DNA from: Lamellibrachia columna
Lineage: Eukaryota > Annelida > Polychaeta > Sabellida > Siboglinidae
NCBI GenBank assembly: GCA_963662155.1
Contig: OY759270.1
Coordinates: forward strand, 9,050,461 to 9,114,460
Direction of reading: 5' to 3'
DNA length: 64,000 nucleotides
Under the pieces are notes generated by a model. That model was not told the origin of the DNA. It ran no database searches and saw only the letters and a program-made list of their open reading frames with translations. Positions 45,119 through 57,324 of this stretch are shown here, in pieces. A program made the position numbers and the translations under genes. The first letter of the stretch is position 1; every line of letters begins with the position of its first letter.

Positions 45119-45475
45119 TGAACTGTTTGCGGGTTTGGCAGAACTGAAGTCCGACAAAGTAGTGTCAAGATAAATCCGGCGTTTGTTCTGGCTCATTGTG
45201 GTTCAGTGCTCATCCTTGACCAGTTTCAACTTGGAAAATACCTCTCTCCATTAAAGCTAATAATCATCAAAATCTCGGACATATAGGTCATAGAACGAAT
45301 ATTATCGAAAATGATCGATCACACAATATTGTGATCGATTTAGCAAGTGGCAAGGTCTATGTTATAAATGTTCCTATGTATGATGTGTTTGTTTAATCAG
45401 TGTCCGGACATTTTAACAAATTGGATGAAACTGGAAAAACGTGAAATAATACAAGTTGGATTCAAGTACTTGGAC

Positions 45476-45556
45476 TTAAGTGCAATGTTCAGTACTTACC
45501 CGTGCGGCTTGAAAACTTAAGTGCAATGTTCAGTACTTACCCGTGCGGCTTGAAAA
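45476..45556 (+). repeat. 41-bp exact tandem duplication
   Basis: 'ttaagtgcaatgttcagtac' plus 'ttacccgtgcggcttgaaaac' occurs twice in a row; the duplicates are identical. Confidence 0.9.
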
Positions 45557-46582
45557 CGACCAGGGCTTGAACTTGATGAGATTCACTTTACAAGATACTA
45601 AATACACATTTCAAGTGATTTCAAGTATGCTGTATATACAATACAATATACAATACTTATATTGCGTTACAATCTCCGGGAGACTCAAACTCGACAGACG
45701 TGTAGAGTATTGGATGGCACATTGTGTGGTACTTGTTTCCCACCAAGTACTAAGAGTCAATAGAACCAAGTCACTCTCAACATCTTTCTTACTGGGCAAG
45801 TGTGCCAGACCACCCAGGCTTTATTTGTTTTTTCCCTGCGGACAAGGTTTGTTTACAGAGTGTGTCCTTGATAGAGTACACGTGTTCTTGTGTTCATCAA
45901 AGAGTTTAAATTCGAATGACAATTCATAGTTGAAATACAAATTATTATGTTAATGCTTGTATTGAAAGTAAACAGATGACTTTTCAGAAACCGGCGAAAC
46001 CTAGCGAATTTCGTTTGGTGTCGGTATATTTCGTTATGTGATGTACAGATGACGACACTCGATCAACTTATGAATGCCAATCGACGATTGACCATAGGAA
46101 AAAGTTCTTATTTCAAGCTAATTTGCGATAAGGCAGCTCCGCCAACTAAACGCAATAAATACACCAACAAATCATAACGATGTAATAGCTGAACATTTTT
46201 ATACGGATGTTTACATAATTTCAATTCAAAAGGTGGTATTTCAACGGAAAAGTCGGTTTGTTGTTCGATAAACGGCTGCATACCACGCACTGGTTTAGCC
46301 ACTTATGATCACTAGTTAAGTGTATCATGCAGATATAGTATCGTGGATATTTTCCCGTTCATTGGTTTGTAAGTTTTGTCTGTGCAAGGATGCGTTTATC
46401 TTTTGTTTAAAATCAAGGGTTAATGTTTTTCGGCCAGTGCTGTCTCGAATGTGTCGAGGTTGTGCCAATGGCCGATCACCCTTCCCTACAGTGGCGCCAC
46501 TCACCACACCACCACTGACACAACTTGACTGTAAAAAAACAACTGGACGGCTGGCTGAATTATATAAACGATTTTCGATTTA

Positions 46583-46648
46583 CGACGTGTTGTTGTTGTT
46601 TACGACGTGTTGTTGTTTACGACGTGTTGTTGTTTACGACGTGTTATA
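46583..46648 (+). repeat. Short tandem repeats TACGACGTGTTGTTGTTT
   Basis: Four imperfect units of 15-18 bp. The surrounding frame (46320-46784) shows no recognisable domain. Confidence 0.8.
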
Positions 46649-46799
46649 CATAGGGTGTGTGCTCGTCAGAGACGTAAAATGCTTTTTTTATGGGGCTGAC
46701 ATTTTGTTGGAGTGTCCGGGGGCCCGGATGGTTCTTACGTTAAAAATAAAAAAAATGCCCACCGGGTGGGGATATTACGATTAAACCTATATGGCATTT

Positions 46800-47327
46800 T
46801 GACGTAAATAACGTAGATTACGTAAAACTTAAAAAAAAACAGGAGTTCATAGTTACGTACACTTGTTAGCAATGATACGCGTGTGTTCTACTATTGTTCA
46901 GAGTTACGTGATCAACGTATAACAAGTTGTTTCGTACGTGAAACGTGAAACCGGCAGTTGGGCATGAAGTTGTCGTTATCATTGGCACTGCCTTACCAAG
47001 ACAGGACTGGGCAATGCACGGAGTCGTAAACTCATGCAGTGGCTGCTTTTTCTCCCGTGCAACGCCGGGTAATTAGGCACGTAATCAATAACAGCGACGC
47101 TCGTGTTATGCTTTACGTTGAAATCCGTACTCAATGATACGTGTATGTGAGATTTCCTCTCTTGATTTCCTCGCTTGTGGCGGTGTCGACACAAATTGCT
47201 GGAACCGTTACATAGACAGCTGTTGTTGTCATCCTGCTTCCACAACACCAGATGGTGTTCGTTCGCTACATACTTTGGATGACCACAAGTCCCTAATTAC
47301 ATCCGTGTTGTTTTGTAACGACGGACG
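46800..47327. other. Unassigned spacer before a candidate gene
   Basis: Nothing could be supported; a promoter for the candidate gene at 47328 may lie here. Confidence 0.3.
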
Positions 47328-48404
47328 ATGACTACGCTATTGACGTCACTTAGTCGAGCCGTGGCAGCAGCTAGAACAAGGTATTTGAATGGATATGTGA
47401 GATATCTAATTTTACCTACACAGGTAATGCGCCACGCCGTGGAGTTTCCGCTAAGCGTAGTGTCAGAGCTTGTCTATCGTCAAGGATGCGAATTTACGCA
47501 AGAAGATCTTATAAAAAGATCTAACAGGTGTACGTGTGCGTGCTTTCATGCGTGCGTGTGTTTGTGTGTGCATGTATGTGTGTTTTGTTTGTTTGTCTGT
47601 GGTTCTGTACGCATCACTGAGTGCGTGCGAATGTACTTTTTTATTTCCATGCGATATTTCTTCTATGTTTACAGTGCAATCATACACACGTTTCACAGTT
47701 ACATGTTAATTGTTTCTTCAGGTCATTACTTTGAGTAAACGAAGCGGTAATGTTCCATATAACATATTCTTTGTTTCGGAATCCTTAACGAAATGTAAAT
47801 TGCTATTAACGCCAGTCTTTATTAGTAGATTCGTTTATAGAGGCCATCTTCTCGAGCCAGGGCCTACTGAGTTCACCAGTACCCCTGACAGATCGACCTA
47901 TTCAAACGCGTATTTATGTGTCTGTGTGCTATTACGAGCATTCAGTTCTTATCTTTCGGGAACGTAATTGGCTGTGGACCGGTCGTCGCTGCTCGGACGG
48001 ATGATTACAGTCATTTCATTGAATTGCTGTTTGAAGTTGGACGCGCGCGCGCCTGGTTCCTGGAATCATGGGACGAAGTACAACTGATTCAGCGTACATC
48101 TAAACACTGCGTGGATAAATGTCAAGGGTATTGTAGTAGCGCCATCACCCGTGGGTGGGCCGCGAGGATGATGCAGACTTTAGAACCGCTGGACCAGCTT
48201 AACAACCAGTGTATGGCCTATGCACTCCAGAACCTTGCGTACAACTTCTTCTGTACCGTGTGTAATAATTCCTCGCAAGTTATCACAACCACACGAACAC
48301 CCCTATTCCCGGGAATAGGTGTACTCAACATTCAAGGTACGGAACACATTTCAGTCGAGCGGATAACGCAACGCAGCCAGTCAGGTGTAATAGCACTCGC
48401 GTAA
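47328..48404 (+). CDS. Candidate two-exon gene, 197 aa, unknown function
   Basis: Exon 47328-47527 starts with ATG and ends AACAG|GTGTAC. Exon 48011-48404 follows a 'tgattacag' acceptor. Phases match (2 + 1 bases) and the joined frame ends in TAA. The N-terminus is rich in Leu, Ala and Arg with no acids in the first 30 residues, which would suit a mitochondrial presequence. The second exon has eight cysteines, including 'KHCVDKCQGYC' and 'FFCTVC', in a helix-rich context. I do not recognise a family. An alternative start is an ATG at 47916, which gives 162 residues with a hydrophobic N-terminus. Coding status rests on the long open frame, moderate GC and splice agreement only. Confidence 0.4.
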
Positions 48405-49800
48405 TAGAAAACATCATATAAAATATATGTCTTTATTGCTGTGTTGTTGATTGATATGTTCACGAGTCGCTGTCATCGAGCTACGGACGTTGACACTCTT
48501 TCAGGATGGTCACTCGAATGCCAAGTGGCACTTATTGTTGGTCGACATAAACAGAACATCTGAAAGCAAAACAACATCGTCTTATAAGGATGGTGAGGGT
48601 TTGAAGAGTAAAGTACGAAGGCATATAATAATACTTGTACAACACAGCACGGGTAAAATTACTGAACAAACCTGTCCATTTTGGGTTTGATATGTTCAAA
48701 GCCTGATAGTTTTCATTGTAAAATCATGTTGCATAGTATACATTATACCTAGTCTATTATATTCATAATTCGACCGGTATTTATTTGTGTTTATACGCCT
48801 TTCCGTTCGGCTTGCAATGTAAACATGGTGGTCGATTAGAAACATTTAGCCGTAAACTGAAAAACCAGCTGTTTAAACTTGTTTAACCTCCATAGCTCCC
48901 CAGCGTACCAATCCAACTGTTTACAACTGGAACTGCTTATCAATAATAAACTGCTTAACCCCTTTTGTTTTTGGTGCGCTGTCGAGCTTGGGTCTCCCGA
49001 GGATTTTAGCGCAATATAAGTATTTTATTATTATAAATTAAACACAAGACGAACAAATTGTATTAAAAACGTGTGGTTCCTTAAATACATTTCGGTGGCC
49101 AAGATGCTAGAATAGATTATAGGTTATACTACATAGCTTGACTTGATCAGATATGTCATTTTTTATTGTGGCAGTAATAACCGGCAGTAAAACACAAACA
49201 ACGAAAAGTTGGGCTTTTGTAGGGTTTGTTCTTAGTGTTTTCAAGAAACGGTTATTGCCTTCTGATCACCGTCAATATTGGTGTGCATCCGTTATCGTGT
49301 GTTGTGTTCTTTGGTGAAATCTGCTGAAGTAACAGGATATAATGTTAGCAACGCACTCATGCGATATCAAGCAGATTACGAGATAACTACCAACTTTAAT
49401 GCGTTTTTGTTGGTGCGAATGTCCGCGGGGCAGCAATATTGTTCAAGCTAAAAGTGTCTAATTCTGCTTTGATCCTCCTCCTGCTTCTAGACGTAGTATG
49501 CTGGAATGGGCTTTAACGAATGTCACATCCGGTAGGTGGGTGGGAGGCGGCCGATTTTCGTCGAGTTAAGTGGGTCAGCAGTTGTCATGCGAGGCAGACG
49601 TGTAAGGCGCTTACTTGTTAATGTTGCTGTCTCACTGCAGACTAGTCCCGGTTTAAGTCGTTGTGTGTTCTGCTTCTCGCTCCCTGAAACGTACACGGAC
49701 TGTAGCGTTACATAATGATATACTATTCAGAACGCGTAGACTTCAATGTGACACACATTCCACATCACGCACGCACGCGCACGCGCGCGCGAACGCATAT
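48405..49800. other. Unassigned spacer
   Basis: No supported exon. A CG/GCAC alternating tract lies at 49767-49793. Confidence 0.35.
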
Positions 49801-49978
49801 AGAATAATTCGTTTTATTAATTATGCTTCAGAATAAATCATTAACGAACATTATACGTAATTAATTGGCCGTGTAACGCAGTTACATTCGCAGCTTGGTC
49901 GGGAAATTGATTACAAGAGTGGCAGCTTGTGTGCGCACGAAATGCAAGGTTAGGTTGTTGTTCTGTCAGTTCGCTTAC

Positions 49979-50136
49979 GTTCTTCAGAAGGGCGCACGTC
50001 AGCGGCCATTCGTCTTCTGACAGTGGACAATTGATGACTCCGTCACACAGTTGTACGGTGGCGACACACAGCGGCTCTAGTTGATGTAATGTTGACGGGC
50101 ACGGCACCTGCGTCGACCATGTGCTACTGCGACAAA
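49979..50136 (-). CDS. Candidate exon with LDL-receptor class A-like domain
   Basis: The minus-strand exon begins after '...atctatgttgcag' and ends before GTAAGC. It encodes six cysteines ending 'CVATVQLCDGVINCPLSEDE' and then 'WPLTC'. The spacing C-x6-C-DG-x3-C and the acidic SEDE before the last cysteine match LDLa repeats, which bind calcium in secreted or membrane proteins. The spacing between cysteines 2 and 3 (10 residues) is longer than usual. The open frame continues to 49841 without splicing, so it could be a terminal exon. Neighbouring exons were not found. Confidence 0.5.
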
Positions 50137-50229
50137 CTGCAACATAGATTAATGCATCAAGTACATCTTTTCCAACTCTTACAGTTTCCAGTGTACGTTT
50201 TAAATGTGGCGGGGCGGCGTAGTTCAAAC

Positions 50230-52550
50230 GAGAAAACGGTATTATTGCAGCGTGGCGGGATGCTTTAACAGAAGTTTAAATGTGCAAAGTGTAACGATTG
50301 TTGAGGGGCGTCGTATAAAGTGAACGCCTGTTTTAAGTCTTACCGGTGTTCAAACATTTAACTTGTTTACTTCTAAGTACTATACGATAATTATAACCCC
50401 GTTGTCAACAAATGGCATGCATCAGTTTAAGATATCCGACATATCCGAGATATAATGACTTTAATGATCGCCTGTCGACTCCTCCAACTAACGCCGTATA
50501 CGGGTTTAGTTGAAACAAGCAAAGATGTGTGTTGAAACAAGTGAAACATTATATCACTGAAGTACTCCAGGTGTGTCGATTTACACATTTATATTATCAA
50601 CATATCGTTTGCTCCAATTTGTATATCTAAGGTCATGTAGAAACGAACAAAATATAACTATAATTCTATTTAAAAAAAAAAAAATTATCTAATAATATGT
50701 AGCTAACAATTAACAACATAACTAAACTAACAACATAACTAGCTAGCTAACTAACTAATAACACTCATGATATATGAAATATGTGTCTCCCATGGGGCAT
50801 TCATCCTGTTCCCACTTGTGACGAAGGGTGTGTTAGGATCAACTAACTCCGGTGAAAATGTTTCAACTAAACCGGTCGCGGCGATTCAAGATGGCGCAGC
50901 GCCAAATTGCGTGATACCATTTCATATCTTTTTACCGTGATGATGTGACTGGATACCATCACTTACATCGTTTGTGTAGGTTAAATATGGCCTTGACTAT
51001 GACTATGAAGAAGCTGACATTCTGCACAGGCAGATTTTTTACTCAGTCCTCACAAAATGTAACACATCTATGTAGGTTTCTTCGTTCTCTTTTTGCACGT
51101 GCCGAACAAACACGGCTCTTGAGTAATATAGTTAGTAATCACTGGCAGACCTGTTAAGTATCCCGATTATCGCGGGAGACTCCCGTTTTTGGCACCCAAC
51201 TTCCGTTCTCCCAAGCGGGAGATGAGTTTATCATGCCTCCTCCCGTGTTTAATTTTTTTACCTCCCAAATTTCAGACTATACGCTCCGTTTTATAAATAA
51301 ATATTTTGACGATTTCCTTTGTAGTGGAAACTTGCCGAATCGCAAGTTTATTTCAGTTAATATAGTTATTGTTGCATATTTAATTCCCAGACACTCTGAA
51401 AACGTGCAACATAATTTTTAATTGGATGGGAAGTATCACGTGGTCTCGAAATATCGAATCGCATCAGACGTTCTATACAAGCATGCCCGCGATCAGTTGC
51501 GAGCACTGATCTGCATTTATGAATTTATAAACTGCTCTTTTCACCTTCTTCAGGTATTCGTTTCATCACCATGCTTTGTCGTATTGTTTGTAACATTGTA
51601 TTTTGTGTATAGTATTAATGGTCTGATGTTGTTAAGATATTGTGCAAATGAAGTCTTTTTTACATTTATTGTAGGTTTTTTTTAAATATTAATGCATTTT
51701 ATCATTCGACCGCCGCGCAACGAAATCGACTTTTGGTAGCTCGATTTTACTTCGAGTACAAAATTCCAGTTTTGTCATTTCAGAAACGTAACAGGTCTGA
51801 TCACTGGAAGGATTAAAGTTTTCTATTAAGTTGTTATCTAAAGTTTTAGAAAACTTCGTGTTTCAGCATGCCCTGGTTTCCATGTTGATCAGTTTTGTCA
51901 AAACCACTATATATTTATTTTTTAAATGAATTCAAATGCATTTGAATGAATTAATAAATGAATGAACTTTATTTCAGTCACATACACAAAAATTCATATG
52001 CGTCGACATGCATTTGTTAACACACGGATAACATTCAACGCATTATATCGACTCTACGACAATACACATGGACAGCACTCCACGTTTACATCAGCCCGGA
52101 AATGTTGCGCATTTTTCATGTGTTTATTTTTTGCAAGCACCTTTATCCACAATGCTGCTATTCGCGTGTCTATTAAGCACTATAAGCGTCCGGCATCAAT
52201 AACAAATTATGGACACTCCCCTACAGATACTAAATAATACTAAATCCGCCTATGCCAATAACGATTCTCGGTAAGTGAATGGTCGTGTTTAATAGTATGC
52301 ATTTGTTCTTACGACAATTTATCACAGAAGCGTACGCATATTATAGGAATTTCATTTCGGAATCAATTTTTTTAAATGGTATATTTATGGGTATTGGTCG
52401 TTTGACCCACAGTACACCCTAGCCACATGCTTAAAACTGATGGTACGTTTTGGATTCAGGTTAAGTTTATGCAAATCAATATATTAATATAATGTTCGAT
52501 ACACAGTAGGGTCTAACCTTGATACAATTATCATTATAATTATAACTCAT
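50230..52550. other. Unassigned region
   Basis: No gene is supported. Around 51165-51245 short inverted 'cgggaga/tctcccg' segments occur, perhaps the end of a small transposon. The rest shows no pattern that I can name. Confidence 0.35.
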
Positions 52551-52554
52551 AAAG

Positions 52555-52728
52555 GTTGCTCCAGGCGACAAGGCCATATCGGGATTTTTAACAAGTCGAC
52601 TGTGGCTATTTAGCCCTAATATTTTCACTGAAGCAGACTGTGTCCTTGTCAATGAAGAAGACCTCTCTTGGGAACGCGCACAGCGGCTGCGTGAGCGGCG
52701 TCATATCCACGACAACTGGGCGTACTAA
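52555..52728 (+). CDS. Possible terminal exon, 57 codons
   Basis: After a 'cataaag' acceptor the frame runs from VAPGDKAISG through 'TEADCVLVNEEDLSWERAQR' to a TAA. The charged, Glu/Arg-rich composition and higher GC than the flanks look coding. No family was recognised and no upstream exon was identified. Confidence 0.25.
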   Translation, partial: VAPGDKAISGFLTSRLWLFSPNIFTEADCVLVNEEDLSWERAQRLRERRHIHDNWAY

Positions 52729-53066
52729 CTAATCATACTCGCCTCCGCGATAGATGCGACCTATGGCAATGACATAATATATGTATGTGACCTTTGTCTA
52801 CTTACATTAACAACAGAGCAGGGTAGTGTATGATAACGCAACTAATTAGTAGGTGACCGTAATAACTGTCCTACACTTCGTATAACAAGTTTTGCCTTAT
52901 AAATTCTATTGTTTTGTTGTTTCAGACTCATCTCGGCAATAATCTAACCCAGTCAGTACCCACTTCGACATGCTAGGTTTTTGTATAATTTGTTATTTAG
53001 TTTTGGAGAAATCATCGGAAAAACTATAACAGCGATTTTTGTAAACTTTTGCTTACGCTTGAATGC

Positions 53067-53336
53067 TATGGTCCCATGCTCCCAAGAGGTATATGAACAC
53101 ATATACAAATGAGACAAATCTATGGTCCCATGCTCCCAAGCGGTATATGAACACATATACAAATGAGACAAATCTATGGTCCCATGCTCCCAAGAGGTAT
53201 ATGAACACATATACAAATGAGACAAATCTATGGTCCCATGCTCCCAAGCGGTATATGAACACATATACAAATGAGACAAATCTATGGTCCCATGCTCCCA
53301 AGAGGTATATGAACACATATACAAATGAGACAAATC
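53067..53336 (+). repeat. 54-bp minisatellite, 5 copies
   Basis: Copies start every 54 bp from 53067. They alternate strictly between 'cccaagagg' and 'cccaagcgg' (A, C, A, C, A), a 108-bp dimer pattern. 54 is a multiple of three, so several frames stay open. Confidence 0.96.
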
Positions 53337-53578
53337 TATGGTCCCGATTCGGGATTGCCTTACAAAATCGCTGAACCATTAAATAAATGTTGACCTGATC
53401 CGGATAAAAGTCGGCGTATAAAGAGCAAACGTAGTCCTGTTCTATACACTGTAGCATAAAGCTTTTCACACTTTCTCAAGTTACCCGATCTCATTTTCAA
53501 GGAAGTTTTTTAACGAACTCTTTTATTGAACCGACTACGCACATTACGTAGACTATTCGCGCATTACACATTTGAAAA

Positions 53579-54367
53579 TCAACGAACTTGATTCGCGATG
53601 GCCTCAATCAGTTGAGGAGGGAGATTTAACGGCAGTTGAATGTTACAATTGTGTCCCCAATTGTACCCATCGCTACAAGGAGCACTGTAGAGATAATAAA
53701 GGGGCTCTTTGGGAACATTCTCCTCCGAGACGCCCCGAACACGGCTTTTTAAAATAAAAATACTGATCAGATTATATGTGTAGGCAATGTCTAATTGTTG
53801 CTTAATAACTATACTTTTGATTTTGATTATATAATATAATATGATATGATATGATACGATACGATACGATACGATACGATACGATACGATACGATACGAT
53901 ACGATACGATACGATACGATACGATACGATACGATACGATACGATACGATACGATACGATACGATACGATACAATATAATATAATATAATATATTTAAGT
54001 GTTTTGATATATTAACAAAAACTAAGCGGGAGTTTGTTGTAGGGACTTTTCCTAGGAACTCGCTCAAATAGTATTTGTTTCCGCATGATGGCCATGTAGC
54101 TTGAGTTGTATACACCAGTATTGTAATCGATCACCGGCATGTAGTGAGAACATGATATTATGTGCGGGGTAGTTATTGCTTAGCCGCGTCGTCCACATCA
54201 CACCTGCGAAAAGATTAATATCGTCGTTGGAGCTTAATCTATCTTCCGGGATGCGTGTCACCGCTAATACGCGTCGCCCGCGCAAATCTAACGCGTTAAA
54301 TGAGGTCGGTTTAAACACCTGAATTATTGCGTTGGTTTGATTGATTGGCGGCGCGCACGGGATCGCT
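53579..54367 (-). CDS. Candidate two-exon 3' gene end, unknown function
   Basis: Minus strand: exon 54367-54116 follows a 'gtgtcttcag' acceptor. It encodes 'CAPPINQTNAIIQVFKPTSF', 'LRGRRVLAVTRIPEDRL', 'NDDINLFAGVMWTTRL' and 'FSLHAGDRLQY'. The donor GTGTAT is weak. The next exon, 53684-53579, follows a strong 'ttattatctctacag' acceptor in matching phase and ends 'IEAIANQVR' and TGA. Beta-strand-like alternation and the 'LHAGDRLQY' segment suggest an extracellular beta-sandwich; similarity to CBM39 or C1q/TNF folds is only a thought. Parts recur at 60433 and at 40174. The (ATACG)n array lies in the intron. Confidence 0.4.
53841..53974 (+). repeat. (GATAC)n pentanucleotide array
   Basis: About 25 tandem GATAC units with GATAT variants at the left and AATAT at the right. 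Confidence 0.97.
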
Positions 54368-54419
54368 CTGAAGACACGGCGCACCGTAATTACTTGCATG
54401 AATGATGCTAGTGTGACTA

Positions 54420-55800
54420 GAAACAGTTAGATGTAGAAACCCACTCCAATACCACTATGTTTCATACCGTTAGTTATTTCGCTTCGCCTTCGCTTCGCAG
54501 CTTGACGCTTGTGTCAAGCTAATCTGCAGAATGGAGACGACATAACGAAAGTTATTGCACCAATTTACGTGAAGACGTTTTTAGCGCCAATGCCGCGTCC
54601 AAGGACTCGAGTGATAATAACCAATAACACCATCAAACTGCCGATAACATTACGCTATTCCGGTCAAACAGTCCAGACTGCTTAAATCATGAACATTTCT
54701 GAACAATTTAGTGCTTACGTAGATACTAATTAGACAGTATTTCGTTGTGCTATGTGGGTATCGTTAGTTACATAACCCATAGGTAGTGACGTCAACTGGA
54801 TTTGCCACATGATCTCCATCCATAAGTTTCGCGCCGAGATATGCGTATGCACGCGTTAAGTAAATTGCCTCTATAAGTGAGTACTAAGTTTGCAATGGTT
54901 ATTTCAAAGTAGACGTACTTAAGTTGTATATAGACAAGGCCAGACAGAACGAAGCAATTCCAACTGGTCAACTTGTAAAAACAAAGTTCGCAGAATTTAA
55001 TTTGTATATGTCTTTTTTTTTATCTAATTACAAGTATTCTACGAGGTACATTACAAACAACGATGGTTTCAAAGTCGTAGGTTTGCATATTTTGTAACCT
55101 TAAAATGAGTACTACCATCGCACACTGATTTACTTTACAAAATGCTGCTCAACTGATTACGTTTTTCTAGTATTGTTAGAATTAAACTTGTTGAAACGGA
55201 TGCATGTGTTCAATAAGCAGAACGATAGTGGGGTGTTCATTGCCCATTCAGATATATTTTTACGTTGACATATCTTATAGTTCCAATGTATCTATTATGA
55301 GGAAGGGCGCAGTTATCTTTGCATAAATATCTGAGATACATTAACTCTAGTATTCACAATATATAAGAACTTACTTTAATGACATACTGTATTCACAAGC
55401 GTTGCTATATTGAACATGTAACATGTTTTCGTAACGTAGATAGACACTATAAATAATATGTACTGAAACAAACACGATATATACGTTTTGAAAGAAGAAC
55501 ACAAATTAACAAGATAGGTAAAAGATTAGACGATTTGAGTGACTCAGAAGAACGGTACTAAACCGGCTCCAGCCTCGTGGAAATGCATGCATGCATGCGT
55601 TGCCGCCAATATGCTCGCAGAAACTAGCATCGCCTCCACAAAATATTCCAGTTCCGATGCTTATGATTCTAACATATCGACCGTCCAAATGCGCTTTTAT
55701 TAAGTTGGATCTTTCGGCTGGAATATCATGCTATCATTGCATTGTGAACGATAAGGCAGATTTTCGTAACAGTATGACGGTCAAATTATATTAAAATATG
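54420..55800. other. Unassigned spacer
   Basis: No exon or repeat family is supported. Confidence 0.35.
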
Positions 55801-55804
55801 TTGA

Positions 55805-56080
55805 TTTGGTTGGTTTAACAAGACTTACCAAGTTATAGCAAGATAGCCATCCACGGCAAAACACCCAGATTGCAAGTGGACTAGGAAGCCATTGGCTTAT
55901 CGAAAGTCCAAATACTTTTCCTCTGTGTAACCCATCCTTCTGAGATATTTGTCAATTCTGTTTTTAAGCTTATTCACTCTGCTCGCATTTACACAATCTG
56001 TGGATAATTTGTTCCATTCATTATTTGTCTTCTGTGATAATGAGTACTTTCTGATTTCGTGAGATTCCATAAATATATAC
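55805..56080 (-). mobile_element. CR1/Jockey-like LINE 3' end
   Basis: It matches the 3' end of the LINE at 27,460-27,650 ('ggactaggaagcca.tggctt', 'tggataatttgttccattca'). The minus strand reads 'TNNEWNKLSTDCVNASRVNK', the typical last part of the ORF. It is 5' truncated. Confidence 0.75.
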
Positions 56081-56099
56081 ATAAAAAGTCAAATTGGAC

Positions 56100-57324
56100 A
56101 ACGAAAGGTTTATTAAGATCAAAGAAATATAGAGATAAATTTATATAAACATACAACACAATACTTAAGAAGAGCAAAAGAGATTACACTATGAAAATGT
56201 TTTCGACAAATACAAATTCAATGCAGCAAATTAATGGAATTATATGAAGACAGAAAATTAGCACACAGTTTCCAACATGTTTCAAGCAAAATAATAAAAC
56301 ATATACTAATAAGATTGAAATTGTTAATGAATTTAACCATTTGTTTTAAGGAAATAGGCCTTAATCTTGCTGAAGGCATATCGTGTACACATGCAAATAC
56401 TTTTACTCAATTTCTCAAAAACAAGAATACAACTGGCCTTAGATTTACAAAAACAAGAATACAACTGGCCTTAGATTTACAAAAACAAGAATACAACTGG
56501 CCTTAGATTTACAAAAATACAAGACGAATCCATATCACAAATATTCCGCAACCTTCCAAATAAAAATAGCTAAGGTTTTGATGGAATATCAAGCAAATTA
56601 CTAAAAATTATTGAACCAGAAATAGACAAAACTTTAACATTATTAGCAAATAAAAAAAATAACCAAGTGTTGAACACAGAACAATTTCCCGACAAACTTA
56701 AAGTAGCAAACGTCATTCGTATATTAAACAAATTATCCCGCATCTTTCACAAATTAGAGACCAGTGTGCCTTTTGTTTGTTATTTCAGAAGTCCTCGTAC
56801 TAGTGCTACGGCTTCAGACCCCACAATTCAACTGCAGCTCTAGAAATAGTCGATAGGATCACTACACAATTGAATAACAACCAATTACCCATCACTATAT
56901 TTCTTGATTTATCGAAAGCATTCGATATATTTGACCACGGTGTAAACATCGAAAGAGTCCAACATTTCAAGTTTTAGGCCCAACATTAGACACACATTTA
57001 AATTGGCATAAGCATATTGAGAAAGTAGCAAATAACTGTTCTAGGACAATTGGAATTATAAACAAGTTGAAACATATCTTACCATTAAGTATAAAAATTA
57101 TACTATATAATTAATTAATATCACCCCATATAAATTACTGCCTAATGATCTGGGGCTACCAGTGTAATGGGATAAAGAAATTACAAAAGGAAGCTATTAT
57201 AATAATATATGTGTGCAGATACAACTCACATACGTAGCCATTATTTAAAAGCTTCTCTGTTTTAAAGGTTGTAGACTTACTGAAAATACAGATACTGCGA
57301 TCCTATTATAAATTCAAGCACAAG
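56100..57324 (+). mobile_element. Jockey-like LINE with reverse-transcriptase remnants
   Basis: The plus strand encodes 'AALEIVDRITTQLNNNQLPI' followed by 'TIFLDLSKAFD' (RT palm, first catalytic Asp), then 'DTHLNWHKHIEKVANNCSRT', 'IGIINKLKHILPLSIKIILY' and 'LMIWGYQCNGIKKLQK'. The FADD-box segment between them is missing, so the element has an internal deletion as well as stops. A 29-bp direct repeat sits at about 56430-56510. The frame enters the 72-bp array at 57325. Confidence 0.8.

Noticed and set aside
53572..53757. Plus-strand Cys-rich frame 'VECYNCVPNCTHRYKEH'
   Set aside because: It looked like a channel ectodomain motif, but the minus strand has the better acceptor and phase match with the exon at 54.1-54.4 kb.
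54064..54399. Beta-glucan-binding CBM39 domain
   Set aside because: The 'AGDRLQYW' segment resembles CBM39, but the rest does not align convincingly and a splice in matching phase removes the Trp. Left as unknown.
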